60,748 bases of DNA. It comes from an uncultured Lachnospiraceae bacterium. Lineage in GTDB: Bacteria > Bacillota > Clostridia > Lachnospirales > Lachnospiraceae. Both the position numbers and the translations under genes were made by a program. The notes beneath the pieces were generated by a model. That model did not search any database and was not told where the DNA came from. It saw nothing but the letters and a program-made list of their open reading frames with translations. Shown piece after piece: positions 16,500-26,302 of this stretch; the first letter of the stretch is position 1, and each line of letters opens with the position of its first letter. The stretch is from positions 1 to 60,748 of the forward strand of contig CATKXY010000016.1 of the NCBI GenBank assembly GCA_949840915.1, written 5' to 3'.

Positions 16500-17778
16500 T
16501 GATATCCTTGCCCAGCTGAACCTCCATAATTTTGAGTTCCGTATCGGCGATGACCGTGTGGCGGCAGCCTGCCTGCATGGTGATTACGTCGCCTGCCTGT
16601 ACGGGCTGTTCCATGCCGTCTACAATCGTTCTGCCCCGGCCGGAGATAATGGTCCACATCTCGTCCCGCCTCTCGTGGCTGTGATAATTCATCCGGTGGC
16701 CGGGATTGAGAGTGACTTTGATGGTAAGGCTCTCTTCCTCCACGTCCAGAACGCGGAAGCTTCCCCAGGATTTCTCCGCAAACATGATCTGCTGGTCGAT
16801 GGCGTCCACAAAGGGTTTGATATAACTGGACTGTTCTTTGTCGGATACCAGGATGCCCTCGGGGCTTGCGGATATTACTATGTCTTTCAGGCCCATGCAC
16901 AGAATGGGCATATCCAGCTCGTTGATCACATGTACATTTTCGCAGGTCTCGTTCAGAATGGCTTTGCCCACGCAGGTTTCGTCCATGGCCTCCGTGAGAG
17001 TGTTCCATGTGCCGATATCCCGCCATTGCCCGTGAAAGCGCAGTACCTGTATGTCGGACTCCTTCTCCACAACCGCATAATCGAAGCTGATTTTGGTCAG
17101 CGTGTTATAACGGTTGAACAGATCCTGATAGTCGGTGTAGTTCAGGAGTTCTGCGGCGCGGTCCAGCACATATCCAAGACGGTAGGCGAATACGCCGCCG
17201 TTCCAGAGCGCTCCCTGATCAATGTAGCTTTGGGCCGTGGCGGCGTCAGGCTTCTCACGGAAAGTTCTGACTCTGCTCACATGGGAGGTATCTTCGGGAA
17301 TGATATAGCCGTATTTTTCGCTGGGATAGGTGGGCTCGATACCCATGAGAACCAGTTTGGCAGAGCTTGAGGACGCCAGTTCCCCAAGCTTTTTCAGCGC
17401 CTCGAAATAGTCCTGATCCACAAAAGGATCAACGGGACATACCACCACGGCTTCTTCTCTGTCAACTCCCATTCTCTCGTGCAGATAGGCGGTGGCCAGT
17501 GCGATAGCGGGAAAGGTGTCTCTTCTGCAGGGCTCCACACAGATACCGGCGTCCTGCCCCAATTGATTGTGAATGGCGGACGCCTGCGTGCGGGAGGTAG
17601 CGATGGTGACTGCAGCATCCGGATCCGCAGTGCGGATCTGACGGTAGACGCGCTGTACCATGGATTCGTAATCCCCGTCGGGATCTTTGAACAGCTTGAT
17701 AAATTGTTTGGAGCGGACATCATTGGAAAGGGGCCAGAGCCTTTTCCCGGAACCGCCTGACAGTAGAATTATATTCAT
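16462..17778 (-). CDS. manC: Mannose-1-phosphate guanylyltransferase
   Basis: A 438-residue nucleotidyltransferase making GDP-mannose from mannose-1-phosphate and GTP. The N-terminal GT-A-like domain has the signature LSGGSGKRLWPLS and RSKQF. A C-terminal cupin-like segment (LNPGHRMNYHSHERRDEMW) follows but is only partial, as expected for monofunctional or short bifunctional ManC-type enzymes. The ATG at 17778 follows GAGGTATGCT; the longer frame from 17967 runs back into fcl and lacks a ribosome site. It is 35 bases downstream of fcl in the same operon. A phosphomannomutase (manB) needed between ManA and ManC is absent from the window. Confidence 0.93.
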   Translation of the reverse strand: MNIILLSGGSGKRLWPLSNDVRSKQFIKLFKDPDGDYESMVQRVYRQIRTADPDAAVTIATSRTQASAIHNQLGQDAGICVEPCRRDTFPAIALATAYLHERMGVDREEAVVVCPVDPFVDQDYFEALKKLGELASSSSAKLVLMGIEPTYPSEKYGYIIPEDTSHVSRVRTFREKPDAATAQSYIDQGALWNGGVFAYRLGYVLDRAAELLNYTDYQDLFNRYNTLTKISFDYAVVEKESDIQVLRFHGQWRDIGTWNTLTEAMDETCVGKAILNETCENVHVINELDMPILCMGLKDIVISASPEGILVSDKEQSSYIKPFVDAIDQQIMFAEKSWGSFRVLDVEEESLTIKVTLNPGHRMNYHSHERRDEMWTIISGRGRTIVDGMEQPVQAGDVITMQAGCRHTVIADTELKIMEVQLGKDISVHDKQKHELEE

Positions 17779-17813
17779 AGCATACCTCGCAGCGTTCAGT
17801 AGTTTAAAAGTCT

Positions 17814-18767
17814 TCAGCGCTCGGCGCGCAGGGGATTGTTCAGGAAGTCTTCGTAGGTCAGGCGGATGCCCTCTTCCAGCTCCGTGCTGTAGTGCCAGCC
17901 CAGATTTTCCAGTTTGGACACATCCAGAAGCTTTCTGGGGGTTCCGTCGGGTTTGGATGTATCCCATTGGATCTCGCCCTCATAGCCGATGACCTTTGCC
18001 ACCAGTTCTGTGAGTGCGCGGATGGTCAGCTCCTTTCCGGTGCCCACGTTTACGGTCTCGTTGCCGGAATAGTTGTTCATCAGGAACACACAGGCGTCGG
18101 CCAGATCATCCACATAGAGGAATTCTCTCAACGGAGAACCGCTGCCCCAGCAGGTGACGCTGTCCAGCCCTGCCTCCTTTGCCTCATGGAAACGGCGGAT
18201 CAGCGCGGGCAGCACATGGCTGTGGGTGGGATGATAGTTGTCGTTAGGGCCATACAGATTGGTGGGCATGGCGGAGATGTAATCCGTGCCGCACTGTCTG
18301 TTCAGGTATTCGCAGTATTTCAGGCCGGAGATTTTGGCGAGAGCATAAGCCTCGTTGGTGGGCTCCAGAGCGGAAGTCAGAAGACAGCTCTCCTTCATGG
18401 GCTGAGGCGCCATGCGGGGATAGATGCAGGAGGAGCCTAGAAACAACAGCTTTTTGCAGCCGTTCTGCCATGCGGAGTGGATCACATTCATCTCCAGAAG
18501 CATATTGTCATACATGAAATCCGCCAGCGCCTCGGAGTTTGCCACAATACCGCCTACTTTGGCGGCGGCCAGAAACACGAAGTCGGGTTTTTCCTCAGAG
18601 AAAAACGCTTCTACTTCCGTCTGCCTGCATAGATTCAACTCTTTGTGGCTGCGGGTAATGATATTATGGTAGCCCTGGGAGCGGAGCGCACGGATGATGG
18701 CGGATCCAACCATGCCCCGGTGTCCTGCGACGTAAATTTTGGAGTCTTTTTTCATACTGTTGCTCAT
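17814..18767 (-). CDS. fcl: GDP-L-fucose synthase
   Basis: A 317-residue SDR epimerase/reductase converting GDP-4-keto-6-deoxy-D-mannose to GDP-L-fucose with NADPH. The nucleotide loop [29 protein letters not shown] and the [14 protein letters not shown] catalytic motif are present. The start at 18767 has an AGGAGG ten bases upstream and overlaps the gmd stop by 4 bases (ATGA). Confidence 0.96.
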   Translation of the reverse strand: MSNSMKKDSKIYVAGHRGMVGSAIIRALRSQGYHNIITRSHKELNLCRQTEVEAFFSEEKPDFVFLAAAKVGGIVANSEALADFMYDNMLLEMNVIHSAWQNGCKKLLFLGSSCIYPRMAPQPMKESCLLTSALEPTNEAYALAKISGLKYCEYLNRQCGTDYISAMPTNLYGPNDNYHPTHSHVLPALIRRFHEAKEAGLDSVTCWGSGSPLREFLYVDDLADACVFLMNNYSGNETVNVGTGKELTIRALTELVAKVIGYEGEIQWDTSKPDGTPRKLLDVSKLENLGWHYSTELEEGIRLTYEDFLNNPLRAER

Positions 18768-19804
18768 AAGAGTTTAGCCTCCTGTCTGGCCAGATTTCGG
18801 TCATGCTCGGCCATGATGCGTACCAGCTCCTCGTAGGAAGTCTTTTGAGGATTCCAGCCCAGCAGGGTTTTGGCCTTGGTGGGATCGCCCAGAAGGTTGT
18901 CCACATCGGTGGGACGGAACCATGCAGGGTTGACGCATACCAGCAGCTTTCCGGTCTCGGCGTCATATCCCTTTTCGTCCAGACCGCTGCCCTCAAAGCG
19001 CAGGGTGATGCCGTTGGCTGCAAAGGCTTTCTGTGTAAAATCGCGTACCGTGTGCTGTTCGCCGGTGGCAATGACAAAGTCCTCGGGCGTGTCGTGCTGC
19101 AGGAGCAGCCACATGCATTCCACATAGTCTTTGGCATATCCCCAGTCTCTCAGGGAATCGAGATTGCCCAGCTCGAGACGGTCCTGGAGACCTTCCGCGA
19201 TACGCCCGGCTGCCAGGGTGATTTTTCGGGTGACAAAGTTCTCACCGCGGCGCTCGGATTCGTGATTAAACAGAATTCCGTTGACGGCGAACATGTGATA
19301 CGCTTCCCGATATTCCTTGACGATCCAGAAGCCGTACTGCTTGGCCACTGCGTAGGGACTGTAGGGATGGAAGGGAGTGGTCTCCCGCTGGGGTATCTCC
19401 TCCACTTTACCGAAGAGCTCCGAGGTGGAAGCCTGATAAATTCTGGTTTTCTGCGCAAGTCCCAGAATGCGCACCGCCTCAAGAATGCGAAGTACGCCAA
19501 GCGCGTCCACATCGCCGGAGTATTCCGGTGCGTCAAAGGATATCTGCACATGGGACTGTGCGGCCAGATTGTATATCTCATCGGGCTGTACGAGATTGAT
19601 AATGCGGATCAGGGAAGAGGAATCTGTCAGATCTCCGTCGTGGAGTGTGACAGTACGCGCTGCAATCAGATGGTCTATGCGGGCTGTGTTGGAGATGGAG
19701 GCGCGGCGGATAATGCCGTGTACCTCATAGCCCTTCTCCAGCAGTAATTCTGCCAGATAGGAGCCGTCCTGCCCGGTTATGCCTGTAATCAATGCTTTTT
19801 TCAT
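18764..19804 (-). CDS. gmd: GDP-mannose 4,6-dehydratase
   Basis: A 346-residue SDR dehydratase making GDP-4-keto-6-deoxy-D-mannose. The NADP loop [16 protein letters not shown], the [10 protein letters not shown] block and the [10 protein letters not shown] catalytic Tyr/Lys motif are intact. It is the first gene of the GDP-fucose operon, with a CCGGAGGTTATTTTC ribosome site. It is divergent from the AraC-type regulator, and the two promoters lie back to back. Confidence 0.96.
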   Translation of the reverse strand: MKKALITGITGQDGSYLAELLLEKGYEVHGIIRRASISNTARIDHLIAARTVTLHDGDLTDSSSLIRIINLVQPDEIYNLAAQSHVQISFDAPEYSGDVDALGVLRILEAVRILGLAQKTRIYQASTSELFGKVEEIPQRETTPFHPYSPYAVAKQYGFWIVKEYREAYHMFAVNGILFNHESERRGENFVTRKITLAAGRIAEGLQDRLELGNLDSLRDWGYAKDYVECMWLLLQHDTPEDFVIATGEQHTVRDFTQKAFAANGITLRFEGSGLDEKGYDAETGKLLVCVNPAWFRPTDVDNLLGDPTKAKTLLGWNPQKTSYEELVRIMAEHDRNLARQEAKLL

Positions 19805-19890
19805 GAAAATAACCTCCGGTTTTTGGATTTCTGGAATATTTTACAGGTTTGGGAGTTCTTTTTTAAGGGTATATTTTGAGAATTACTAGC

Positions 19891-19925
19891 ATTATATTGA
19901 CTTTTGTGCTAATATGAAGCATACA
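19891..19925. promoter_or_regulatory. Back-to-back promoters between gmd and the araC-type gene
   Basis: A minus-strand TATAAT (19891-19896) faces gmd and directly abuts a plus-strand TTGACT (19897-19902) facing the AraC gene. The plus-strand -10 is weak (CATACA 19920-19925 at 17 bases, or TACAAA at 19). The arrangement would make the two promoters compete and is consistent with the regulator controlling gmd, though that is inference. Confidence 0.45.
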
Positions 19926-19950
19926 AATGCGGCGGGGAAGGAGGAGCGGT

Positions 19951-20835
19951 ATGAATCCTACGCTGTTTGACGGAACATTGGTGAGATCCCGGCGTATCAT
20001 ATATACCCCCTCGGATTTTGCCAAGGCCAATCTGCTTCACTTACAGGAGGTAGGGGAACTGCAGGCGCAGAAGCCTCACACCAGCAGGCGCAAAAATCTG
20101 TCCTCCTATCTTTTTTTTATGGTGCTGGCAGGGGAGGGCATATTGGAGTATGAGGGCGAGAGACATGCGCTGAAGCAGGGTGACTGCGTGTTTGTGGACT
20201 GCCATAAGCCCTATGCCCACAGCTGCTCGGAATCGCTCTGGAGATTGAAGTGGGTACATTTTTACGGGCCTAATATGGGCGGTATTTACGGGAAATATGC
20301 GGAGCGGGGCGCGCGGGCCGTGCTGACTCCCGAAGGCGGAGCTGCTTATGAAAAGCTGATGGATGAAATTTATGACATTGCTTCGTCCAATGCTTACAGT
20401 AAGGATATGCAGATCTGCGAGAAATTAACCTCTCTTTTGACATTGCTGATAGAGCAGAGCTTTCATGCGGCGCAATGCGGTGCGGACAGAGGAGCGGCCC
20501 GGCAGAGAAATGCCGCCAAAAGACAGAACTTGCAGGCGGTGAAGGAATATCTGGACGCGAATTATGCGTCAAAGATCACATTGGATATGCTTGCAGAGCA
20601 CTTTTTTATCAATAAATATTATCTGACCCGCATTTTTAAGGAACAGTTTGGCGGGTCTGTCACGGAATATCTCTTGCAGGTGCGCATTACCCGGGCCAAA
20701 CAACAGCTTCGTTTTACGGATAAGCCCATCGATGAAATAGCCCATGAATGCGGTATGCACGACGCCAATTATTTTGCAAGAATGTTCAAGAAGGTGGAAG
20801 GCGCCACGCCCGGTGAGTACAGGCGTATGTGGTAG
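19951..20835 (+). CDS. AraC family transcriptional regulator with cupin sensor domain
   Basis: A 294-residue protein with an N-terminal AraC-type cupin ligand domain (LAGEGILEYEGERHALKQGD) and a C-terminal double helix-turn-helix (about residues 195-290) ending IAHECGMHDANYFARMFKK and TPGEYRR. These regulators respond mostly to sugars and usually activate. The ATG at 19951 follows GGAAGGAGGAGCGGT. It is divergent from the GDP-fucose operon and immediately upstream of the restriction-modification genes, so it may act on either neighbour; its position argues for gmd. Confidence 0.92.
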   Translation: MNPTLFDGTLVRSRRIIYTPSDFAKANLLHLQEVGELQAQKPHTSRRKNLSSYLFFMVLAGEGILEYEGERHALKQGDCVFVDCHKPYAHSCSESLWRLKWVHFYGPNMGGIYGKYAERGARAVLTPEGGAAYEKLMDEIYDIASSNAYSKDMQICEKLTSLLTLLIEQSFHAAQCGADRGAARQRNAAKRQNLQAVKEYLDANYASKITLDMLAEHFFINKYYLTRIFKEQFGGSVTEYLLQVRITRAKQQLRFTDKPIDEIAHECGMHDANYFARMFKKVEGATPGEYRRMW

Positions 20836-20881
20836 AGACTCAAAGAAGTGTAAATTTAGTATTTCTCAGAGAGGTATAATC

Positions 20882-22321
20882 ATGATTGTGTATGACGATA
20901 TAAAAAAGCTGCGAATGGAATATAGCATCAGCCAGACTAAACTGGCTGAGTTCAGTGGGTTTTCCAAAGCGCAGATATCGGCATGGGAATTAGGTCAAAA
21001 AGTGCCGATGGAACCGGAAATAAATAAGTTAAACAGTGTGTTGCAAGAGGCTGTGGTAAAAATTGATCGGGGAGATCTGAATGTAAAGAAAAAAAGGATA
21101 CAGCATTCAAAAGCAAAAACGAAATTACCGCCAATTGTAAAAGATGCGCAGCAATATTTAGCGTTAACCAAGAATATGGACTATTCCAGTGAATACTCAA
21201 AGGAGTTATCAAAGTTATACATAGCGGCTATGGCGACTAAGGAGGAAAGCGCAGTAAAGGGAATTGCACTTTTCTCAGGCTGTGGTGGAATGACCTTAGG
21301 ATTTGAGGCTGCGGGAGTTGACTTAGTAGGGCATGTGGACGTTTCGGAATCTGCAAATCATATATATGCACAAAACTTTCCCAAATCCAAACTGCTTGGT
21401 AAAGATATACGCAAGATTAGTGATAAGGATCTGAATGAATGGAAGAAGGAGTTTGGTACAATAGATATCATCGTCGGAGGGCCGCCATGCCAGGGGTTTA
21501 GCTTGGCCGGTAAAAGGAATCCTGAAGATGAACGCAATAAATTGTATATGCAATATGTCAGGATTGTATCGATTATAAAGCCTAAAATTTTTGTTATGGA
21601 AAATGTGGCTTTAATGACTTCCATGAAAGATGAAAATGGAAACTTGTTTATAGATATCATAGAAAAAGCTTTTTCGGAGCAAGGATATTCTATTGTAAAA
21701 AAAACAGTGAATGCGTATCAATATGGAGTACCTCAATCAAGAGAAAGGGTAATATTGATAGGTGTCAGGGATGATATTCATAAGATGTTCCGGTATCGTG
21801 ACGGATTGTATGGATTGTGTGATATTACACAGCAATCGGAATTTAGGAGAGAAAACAAAAAGAGAGTGAGAACTTTTAAAGATGCAACAGAGGATCTGCA
21901 ATCTCTTGAGAGCGGTGAAAGATCATCGGTTGATCCTCTGCATTGGGCTATAGAGCATCCTGTACATGTTATACAATGGCTTAAAGATGTGCCAGAAGGA
22001 CATAGCGCTCATGAAAACGAAGATTCTGAACTAAGACCGCCAAGCGGATTTAATACTACATATAAAAGAAACGTGTGGAATGAACCATGTTCGACAATTG
22101 GTACAAATTTTAGTATGATTTCAGGATGCAGAAATGTGCATCCTGCTGATACAAGATCTCTAACGATTAGAGAAGCGGCGCGAATTCAGTCATTTCCGGA
22201 TGAATTTGTGTTTTGCGGAAAGTGGGGAGATATCAGAAGAGCGATTGGCAATGCGGTTCCGCCCATATTGGCAAAAGCGATTGCGGAAGAAATAATAAAA
22301 CAGATATACGGGGGGGATTAG
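20882..22321 (+). CDS. DNA (cytosine-5-)methyltransferase with N-terminal HTH (type II RM)
   Basis: A 479-residue C5-cytosine methyltransferase. Motif I (ALFSGCGGMTLGFEAAG), motif IV with catalytic Cys203 (GGPPCQGFSLAG), motif VI (MENV), motif VIII (QSRERVILIG), and motifs IX and X (RSLTIREAARIQSFPDEF, IGNAVPP) are all present. The first ~60 residues form an XRE-like helix-turn-helix (SQTKLAEFSGFSKAQISAWE). In known M.EcoRII and M.SsoII type enzymes such an extension lets the methylase repress its own or the nuclease promoter. The ATG at 20882 follows GAGAGGTATAATC. Base composition is clearly more AT-rich than in flanking genes, suggesting acquisition. The nuclease gene follows 3 bases later. 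Confidence 0.95.
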   Translation: MIVYDDIKKLRMEYSISQTKLAEFSGFSKAQISAWELGQKVPMEPEINKLNSVLQEAVVKIDRGDLNVKKKRIQHSKAKTKLPPIVKDAQQYLALTKNMDYSSEYSKELSKLYIAAMATKEESAVKGIALFSGCGGMTLGFEAAGVDLVGHVDVSESANHIYAQNFPKSKLLGKDIRKISDKDLNEWKKEFGTIDIIVGGPPCQGFSLAGKRNPEDERNKLYMQYVRIVSIIKPKIFVMENVALMTSMKDENGNLFIDIIEKAFSEQGYSIVKKTVNAYQYGVPQSRERVILIGVRDDIHKMFRYRDGLYGLCDITQQSEFRRENKKRVRTFKDATEDLQSLESGERSSVDPLHWAIEHPVHVIQWLKDVPEGHSAHENEDSELRPPSGFNTTYKRNVWNEPCSTIGTNFSMISGCRNVHPADTRSLTIREAARIQSFPDEFVFCGKWGDIRRAIGNAVPPILAKAIAEEIIKQIYGGD

Positions 22322-22324
22322 GGC

Positions 22325-23362
22325 ATGGCATTGAAGCCTGAGAGTGCAGGACATTTGTGTCAGATTGAGGCAGGAACCAAGGGAAGATTAAAAGGACATA
22401 AATTTGAAGAGATTGTGACGAACGAATTAAATCAAATGGATTACACGGCTGATAATCTTTTGATTGAATGTAATAAACCAAATATCTATCGTGGAAACCC
22501 TGCCATTGCGTTGATAAAGCATATTTCAAAGGACAAGGGAAAACGGATCTGCGGCGCGAAAGCTTACTGGCTTGGAGGTTTGGCAACAGCTGGGGCGGGA
22601 GCAGTTATTTTAAATGAAAATAGAGAGAAAATTACCGGGTCTAAATCGGATATTCTTATAAATGTCGGTTATAGTGATGGTAGAAATGAAAAGATAGGTG
22701 TATCTGTAAAAGCCTGTTCAAATAATGCGCAACTGGCATTGACGACAGCTTCAGCATTTTGTGAAATGCTGCGGGATAGCGGGATATACGTTTCAGAAGA
22801 TGCTGAGACAGGATTAAAAATGTTTTGTGGTGAGAGCGGATATAGACCTATGGATGGTTATACTCCTGAAGATACGAAAAATATTCCATGCGAAAGAATG
22901 GCAAGACCGGAACGATGGTATTGGGAAGAATTATCTGATGCTGTGAAAAAGGAGTGGGAAACAATTTTAACCGTTCAACAAATCAAAATTACTATGATGT
23001 TATTGCAATGCGCAAGAAATTATAAAACAGATAGTTATAAACCTGATTACATATTACACGAATGCAGACATCATGCTGAAATTGACGACTGTGAGGCTGC
23101 AGTCATGTCAGTCAAGGAATTAGCAAAATATTCACAATTGTTTGATGCATTTGGAGTGAAAGAACAGGTTATCAGAAAAGGACGTTATAAAGGAATAGAT
23201 AATGCTGTTCATCAGTATCCGCATTTTGGGTTCATACAGTTTCAGCCGATAGGAAACCGACAGAATTTTTCTGAACTACAATTTAATCTCAAGGCCAAAT
23301 ACTATAATACCTTTCAAAAGTTGTTGGAAAAGAGGCAATTGACAGAACATGAAAAAACATAA
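22325..23362 (+). CDS. Putative type II restriction endonuclease
   Basis: A 345-residue AT-rich protein encoded 3 bases after the methyltransferase. I do not recognise a specific endonuclease family. A possible PD-(D/E)XK-like core is Asp109 in KSDILINV followed by VSVK with Lys129, where the usual acidic residue before the Lys is a Ser. There are no membrane segments. Placement directly after a C5 methylase with matching base composition is the main support for a cognate nuclease. It overlaps the next gene by 14 bases. Alternatives are a control or accessory protein of the RM system. Confidence 0.7.
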   Translation: MALKPESAGHLCQIEAGTKGRLKGHKFEEIVTNELNQMDYTADNLLIECNKPNIYRGNPAIALIKHISKDKGKRICGAKAYWLGGLATAGAGAVILNENREKITGSKSDILINVGYSDGRNEKIGVSVKACSNNAQLALTTASAFCEMLRDSGIYVSEDAETGLKMFCGESGYRPMDGYTPEDTKNIPCERMARPERWYWEELSDAVKKEWETILTVQQIKITMMLLQCARNYKTDSYKPDYILHECRHHAEIDDCEAAVMSVKELAKYSQLFDAFGVKEQVIRKGRYKGIDNAVHQYPHFGFIQFQPIGNRQNFSELQFNLKAKYYNTFQKLLEKRQLTEHEKT

Positions 23363-24581
23363 TGAAAATAACGACAAATTCATAGATGCCGGAATATTCG
23401 CCCTGCTTTTTCTGGGTGTGCTGGCAGTGACTTACACGCTGTTTTACAGGCAGTGTGTGGAGAGCATGGCGGGGAGCGGGCTTTATACTTCCGATATGAA
23501 AGCGTATATTCTGGAGATGCAGGGGCTGGACAGCGGGTACAGCTTTCCCTATCCGATTCTCTTTAAGCTGGCAGCGCTGTTTCATCTGTTCCTTGCGCCG
23601 GAGACTGCCATGGCGCTTGCGACGACTCTGTTGAACGGGCTTGCGGTTCTGGTGACGAAGTTTACGCTGAACAGGCTGACGCTTGCGGGACTTAGAGAGC
23701 GGTTCGGAGGACGTGGATGGCTGGCGGGACCATGTGTCAGCGTTTTGGCAGTGGGATTGTTTTTTATCTCCATGGTGTATCCGCCCGCAGGAATCTATCT
23801 GCCCGGCATCAAGTACAACTATCTGGGGGTTTTTACGGCTAATCCGTTTCACAACGCTACCTATATGGCCGCCAGACCCTTTGCGGTACTGGCCTTTCTG
23901 TGGTATGTGAAGCTGCTTGACAGCTATGAAAAGGATGGGGACATACGGGATTATATCTGCTTTTCGGTCTCTTTGCTGCTGTCTACAATGGCAAAGCCCA
24001 GCTTCACCATTGTACTGGTGGGCACGGCGGGGCTGATCATGTTGTACCGGCTGTTTCGTTCCCGATTTAAAAATTTCAAAAATACGGTACTGCTGGGCCT
24101 TGCCTTTGTTCCTACCTTTGCGGATCTGCTCTATCAGTTTCAGGGGGTGTTTGTGCCCGAGGAGGGGGCGGAGGGCGGAATCGGTTTCTGCCTGGGAAAC
24201 ATCTGGCGGCTCTACTGTGACAATATCCCGCTGGCTGTAGGGCTGGCTGTGGGATTTCCGATCCTGGTGCTTGTGCTTAACAGGAAGGAATTGAAAGAGA
24301 ACACATTGTACCGGTTTTCCTGGCAGTTTTATCTCATGAGCTTTGCCATGACCTTCTTCCTGTATGAGAAGGGTTTCCGTGCGCCTGATTTCAATTTCTC
24401 CTGGGGTTACATGTACGGCATCTTCTTTGCGTTTTTTGGCGCGTCAACGGTGTTTTTGCGGGCCGTGTCCGCGGGGAAGAACCGTATTTTGATCACGCTG
24501 CAGTCGTTGGCTCTTCTGTGGCATCTGACCTGCGGGCTGTATTATTTTTACGGAATCTTCCAAGGACGGCATTATTACTGA
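23349..24581 (+). CDS. Polytopic membrane protein of the glycan locus
   Basis: A 410-residue protein with about ten hydrophobic segments, a short cytoplasmic N terminus and an extracytoplasmic loop after TM1. I do not recognise the family. Overall layout (many TMs, aromatic loops such as YPPAGIYLPGIKYNYLG) resembles GT-C glycosyltransferases or glycan polymerases, but no diagnostic motif is certain. Composition returns to that of the host here. The ATG lies within the nuclease 3' end (14-base overlap). The 3' end overlaps the convergent gene by 89 bases, which is unusually long. Confidence 0.8.
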   Translation: MKKHNENNDKFIDAGIFALLFLGVLAVTYTLFYRQCVESMAGSGLYTSDMKAYILEMQGLDSGYSFPYPILFKLAALFHLFLAPETAMALATTLLNGLAVLVTKFTLNRLTLAGLRERFGGRGWLAGPCVSVLAVGLFFISMVYPPAGIYLPGIKYNYLGVFTANPFHNATYMAARPFAVLAFLWYVKLLDSYEKDGDIRDYICFSVSLLLSTMAKPSFTIVLVGTAGLIMLYRLFRSRFKNFKNTVLLGLAFVPTFADLLYQFQGVFVPEEGAEGGIGFCLGNIWRLYCDNIPLAVGLAVGFPILVLVLNRKELKENTLYRFSWQFYLMSFAMTFFLYEKGFRAPDFNFSWGYMYGIFFAFFGASTVFLRAVSAGKNRILITLQSLALLWHLTCGLYYFYGIFQGRHYY

Positions 24582-26133
24582 TCCGGGAAATGCCGCAGGC
24601 TGCATAGGGTACAAGCAATAGCCCATAGAGGAAAATATAGCGGGCGTTGGCCTCCCAGATCATATGGAACAGGAAGCCGCCGAAGACTCCGGCCATGCCG
24701 AGATATTCGTAGAGATGAAGTTCCGTTTTCTTCAAAAGAGACGTCAGCATGCACACAAAGCAGCCCAGACAGATCAGGGTCTGATAGAGATTGCAGAACC
24801 CGATATAGAACCGGCTGTTTGCGCCGGAATAGAAGGACTCAGCCAGGGGATGCCGTCCGCCCAGAGTGGCCAGAGTGGCCTGCCTGCTGGCGTAGGTGCC
24901 GTCCGCCCACTGAGAGAGATACTTATTCCAGTAGAAATCGACAGCCTTGCCGGGATGCTCCCGGAAATACTCTGTGCGCTCGTTTATAAACTGCCTGCTG
25001 ATATCCGCAGTGGCAGCGGCATTCATTTCGGTTTCCTGATAAGTGTTGAAGTTAAAACCGTTGTACCAGCCGTTTCCGCGGGAGGATTCCTGCATGCCCA
25101 TGGCAAAATAGGACATGGCGGGAACGCCTGAGCGCAGAGTACTGCCCGAGCGCATTTCATAAAACTTCTGCGTTGCGGGAAGAATGGTGAGAGAGCAGGC
25201 CGCACACAGGGCGGCGAAGACAAGCAGCCGGGGGCGTCTGTTTTTGAGAGCTTCCAGCGCGGCCACCAGGACCACGGCTATGATGATCACAAGAGAGTTT
25301 TTGCGCAGCATCACCGCCAGCGTGAGCAGGATGAGGCTGAGCAGTCCGTAGAGCGGACTGCGGCGGAATGATTTTGCCGCAATGTCCTCCCTGACAGATC
25401 TGTCATTTGACTTCAGTAATTTCAAAAGATAATAGAGACCTGCGGACAGAGCCGCAAAGGAAGGGGTCTCGCCGTATACGAAGGAGCTGTACATGATCAG
25501 CGGAAGATTGGTTCCCGCAAGGATCAGGTAAATGCAGTCTGCCCGGTCATCTTCCCACAGAAGATGTACAGAGGCATATTGATAATAAACGATGATACAG
25601 GTTAATACTACATAGAGACACTTGATAAAATGATAGGCGTGCAGATCCGTGGGCAGGAGCTTCCAAAGGCGTATCAGAATTTCAAAAAATGCCATCAGTC
25701 CCACCTGTTGAGGATAGTAGGACAGATAAGAGTCTGTGGGGTGTATGACAGATGTGTCACCTATGGCCAGACTCTCCGCTGCGGAATAGACGGACCAGGC
25801 GTCTGCAGCGGGGGCGGTTCTGCCAAAGAGTATGAGAAGTCCGCCCAAGAGAGCGATCCAGCCAAAGACCAGGATCAGCAGGACTTTTTTGCCCACGACA
25901 GGCCTTTTGCCGAACAGATGGCAGCACAAAAGTGTCAGGCCCAGCAGGATTCCCACGCCTGCCGTCTGGACAAAGGGATTGTCCGCTGCGGTCTGGACCT
26001 GCTGGCTCACCATGTCGTCGGCATAGCAGGTGAAGAGAAAGCCGGATACAAATAGAAGACCCGTGAACAGCAAAGACAATATCTGTATGGATTTGCAGGA
26101 AAAATGATAGAAACGGGAAGTTGTCTGTCTCAT
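24493..26133 (-). CDS. GT-C-like (GT39-type) membrane glycosyltransferase
   Basis: A 546-residue protein with about 11 hydrophobic segments. After the second or third TM comes an acidic loop (FGRTAPAADAWSVYSAAE) and later SYYPQQVGLMAFFE, the layout seen in dolichol- or polyprenyl-phosphate-sugar-dependent PMT/GT39 and related GT-C enzymes. A C-terminal segment ends HMIWEANARYIFLYGLLLVPY, also typical. It probably transfers a sugar from a lipid carrier outside the membrane, and nearby DPM-like GT2 proteins could supply such a carrier. The ATG at 26133 follows GGGGCGGAGCGA. It is the only minus-strand gene in the glycan locus. Confidence 0.75.
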   Translation of the reverse strand: MRQTTSRFYHFSCKSIQILSLLFTGLLFVSGFLFTCYADDMVSQQVQTAADNPFVQTAGVGILLGLTLLCCHLFGKRPVVGKKVLLILVFGWIALLGGLLILFGRTAPAADAWSVYSAAESLAIGDTSVIHPTDSYLSYYPQQVGLMAFFEILIRLWKLLPTDLHAYHFIKCLYVVLTCIIVYYQYASVHLLWEDDRADCIYLILAGTNLPLIMYSSFVYGETPSFAALSAGLYYLLKLLKSNDRSVREDIAAKSFRRSPLYGLLSLILLTLAVMLRKNSLVIIIAVVLVAALEALKNRRPRLLVFAALCAACSLTILPATQKFYEMRSGSTLRSGVPAMSYFAMGMQESSRGNGWYNGFNFNTYQETEMNAAATADISRQFINERTEYFREHPGKAVDFYWNKYLSQWADGTYASRQATLATLGGRHPLAESFYSGANSRFYIGFCNLYQTLICLGCFVCMLTSLLKKTELHLYEYLGMAGVFGGFLFHMIWEANARYIFLYGLLLVPYAACGISRISNNAVLGRFRKNNTARRSDATEEPTTAA

Positions 26134-26302
26134 TCGCTCCGCCCCTTTTTGTATAAAAAATAAAAAAATTTTATTATTTAAAATTTTGGCTTTTTCATTA
26201 TAGCATAACATTATTCATAAAAATAGTGGCTGTAAAAGAATAATCGTGATAAAATAGTGGTAATGCATGAAATGAATGGAAGGTAAACGGAAGGATAGAA
26301 CC

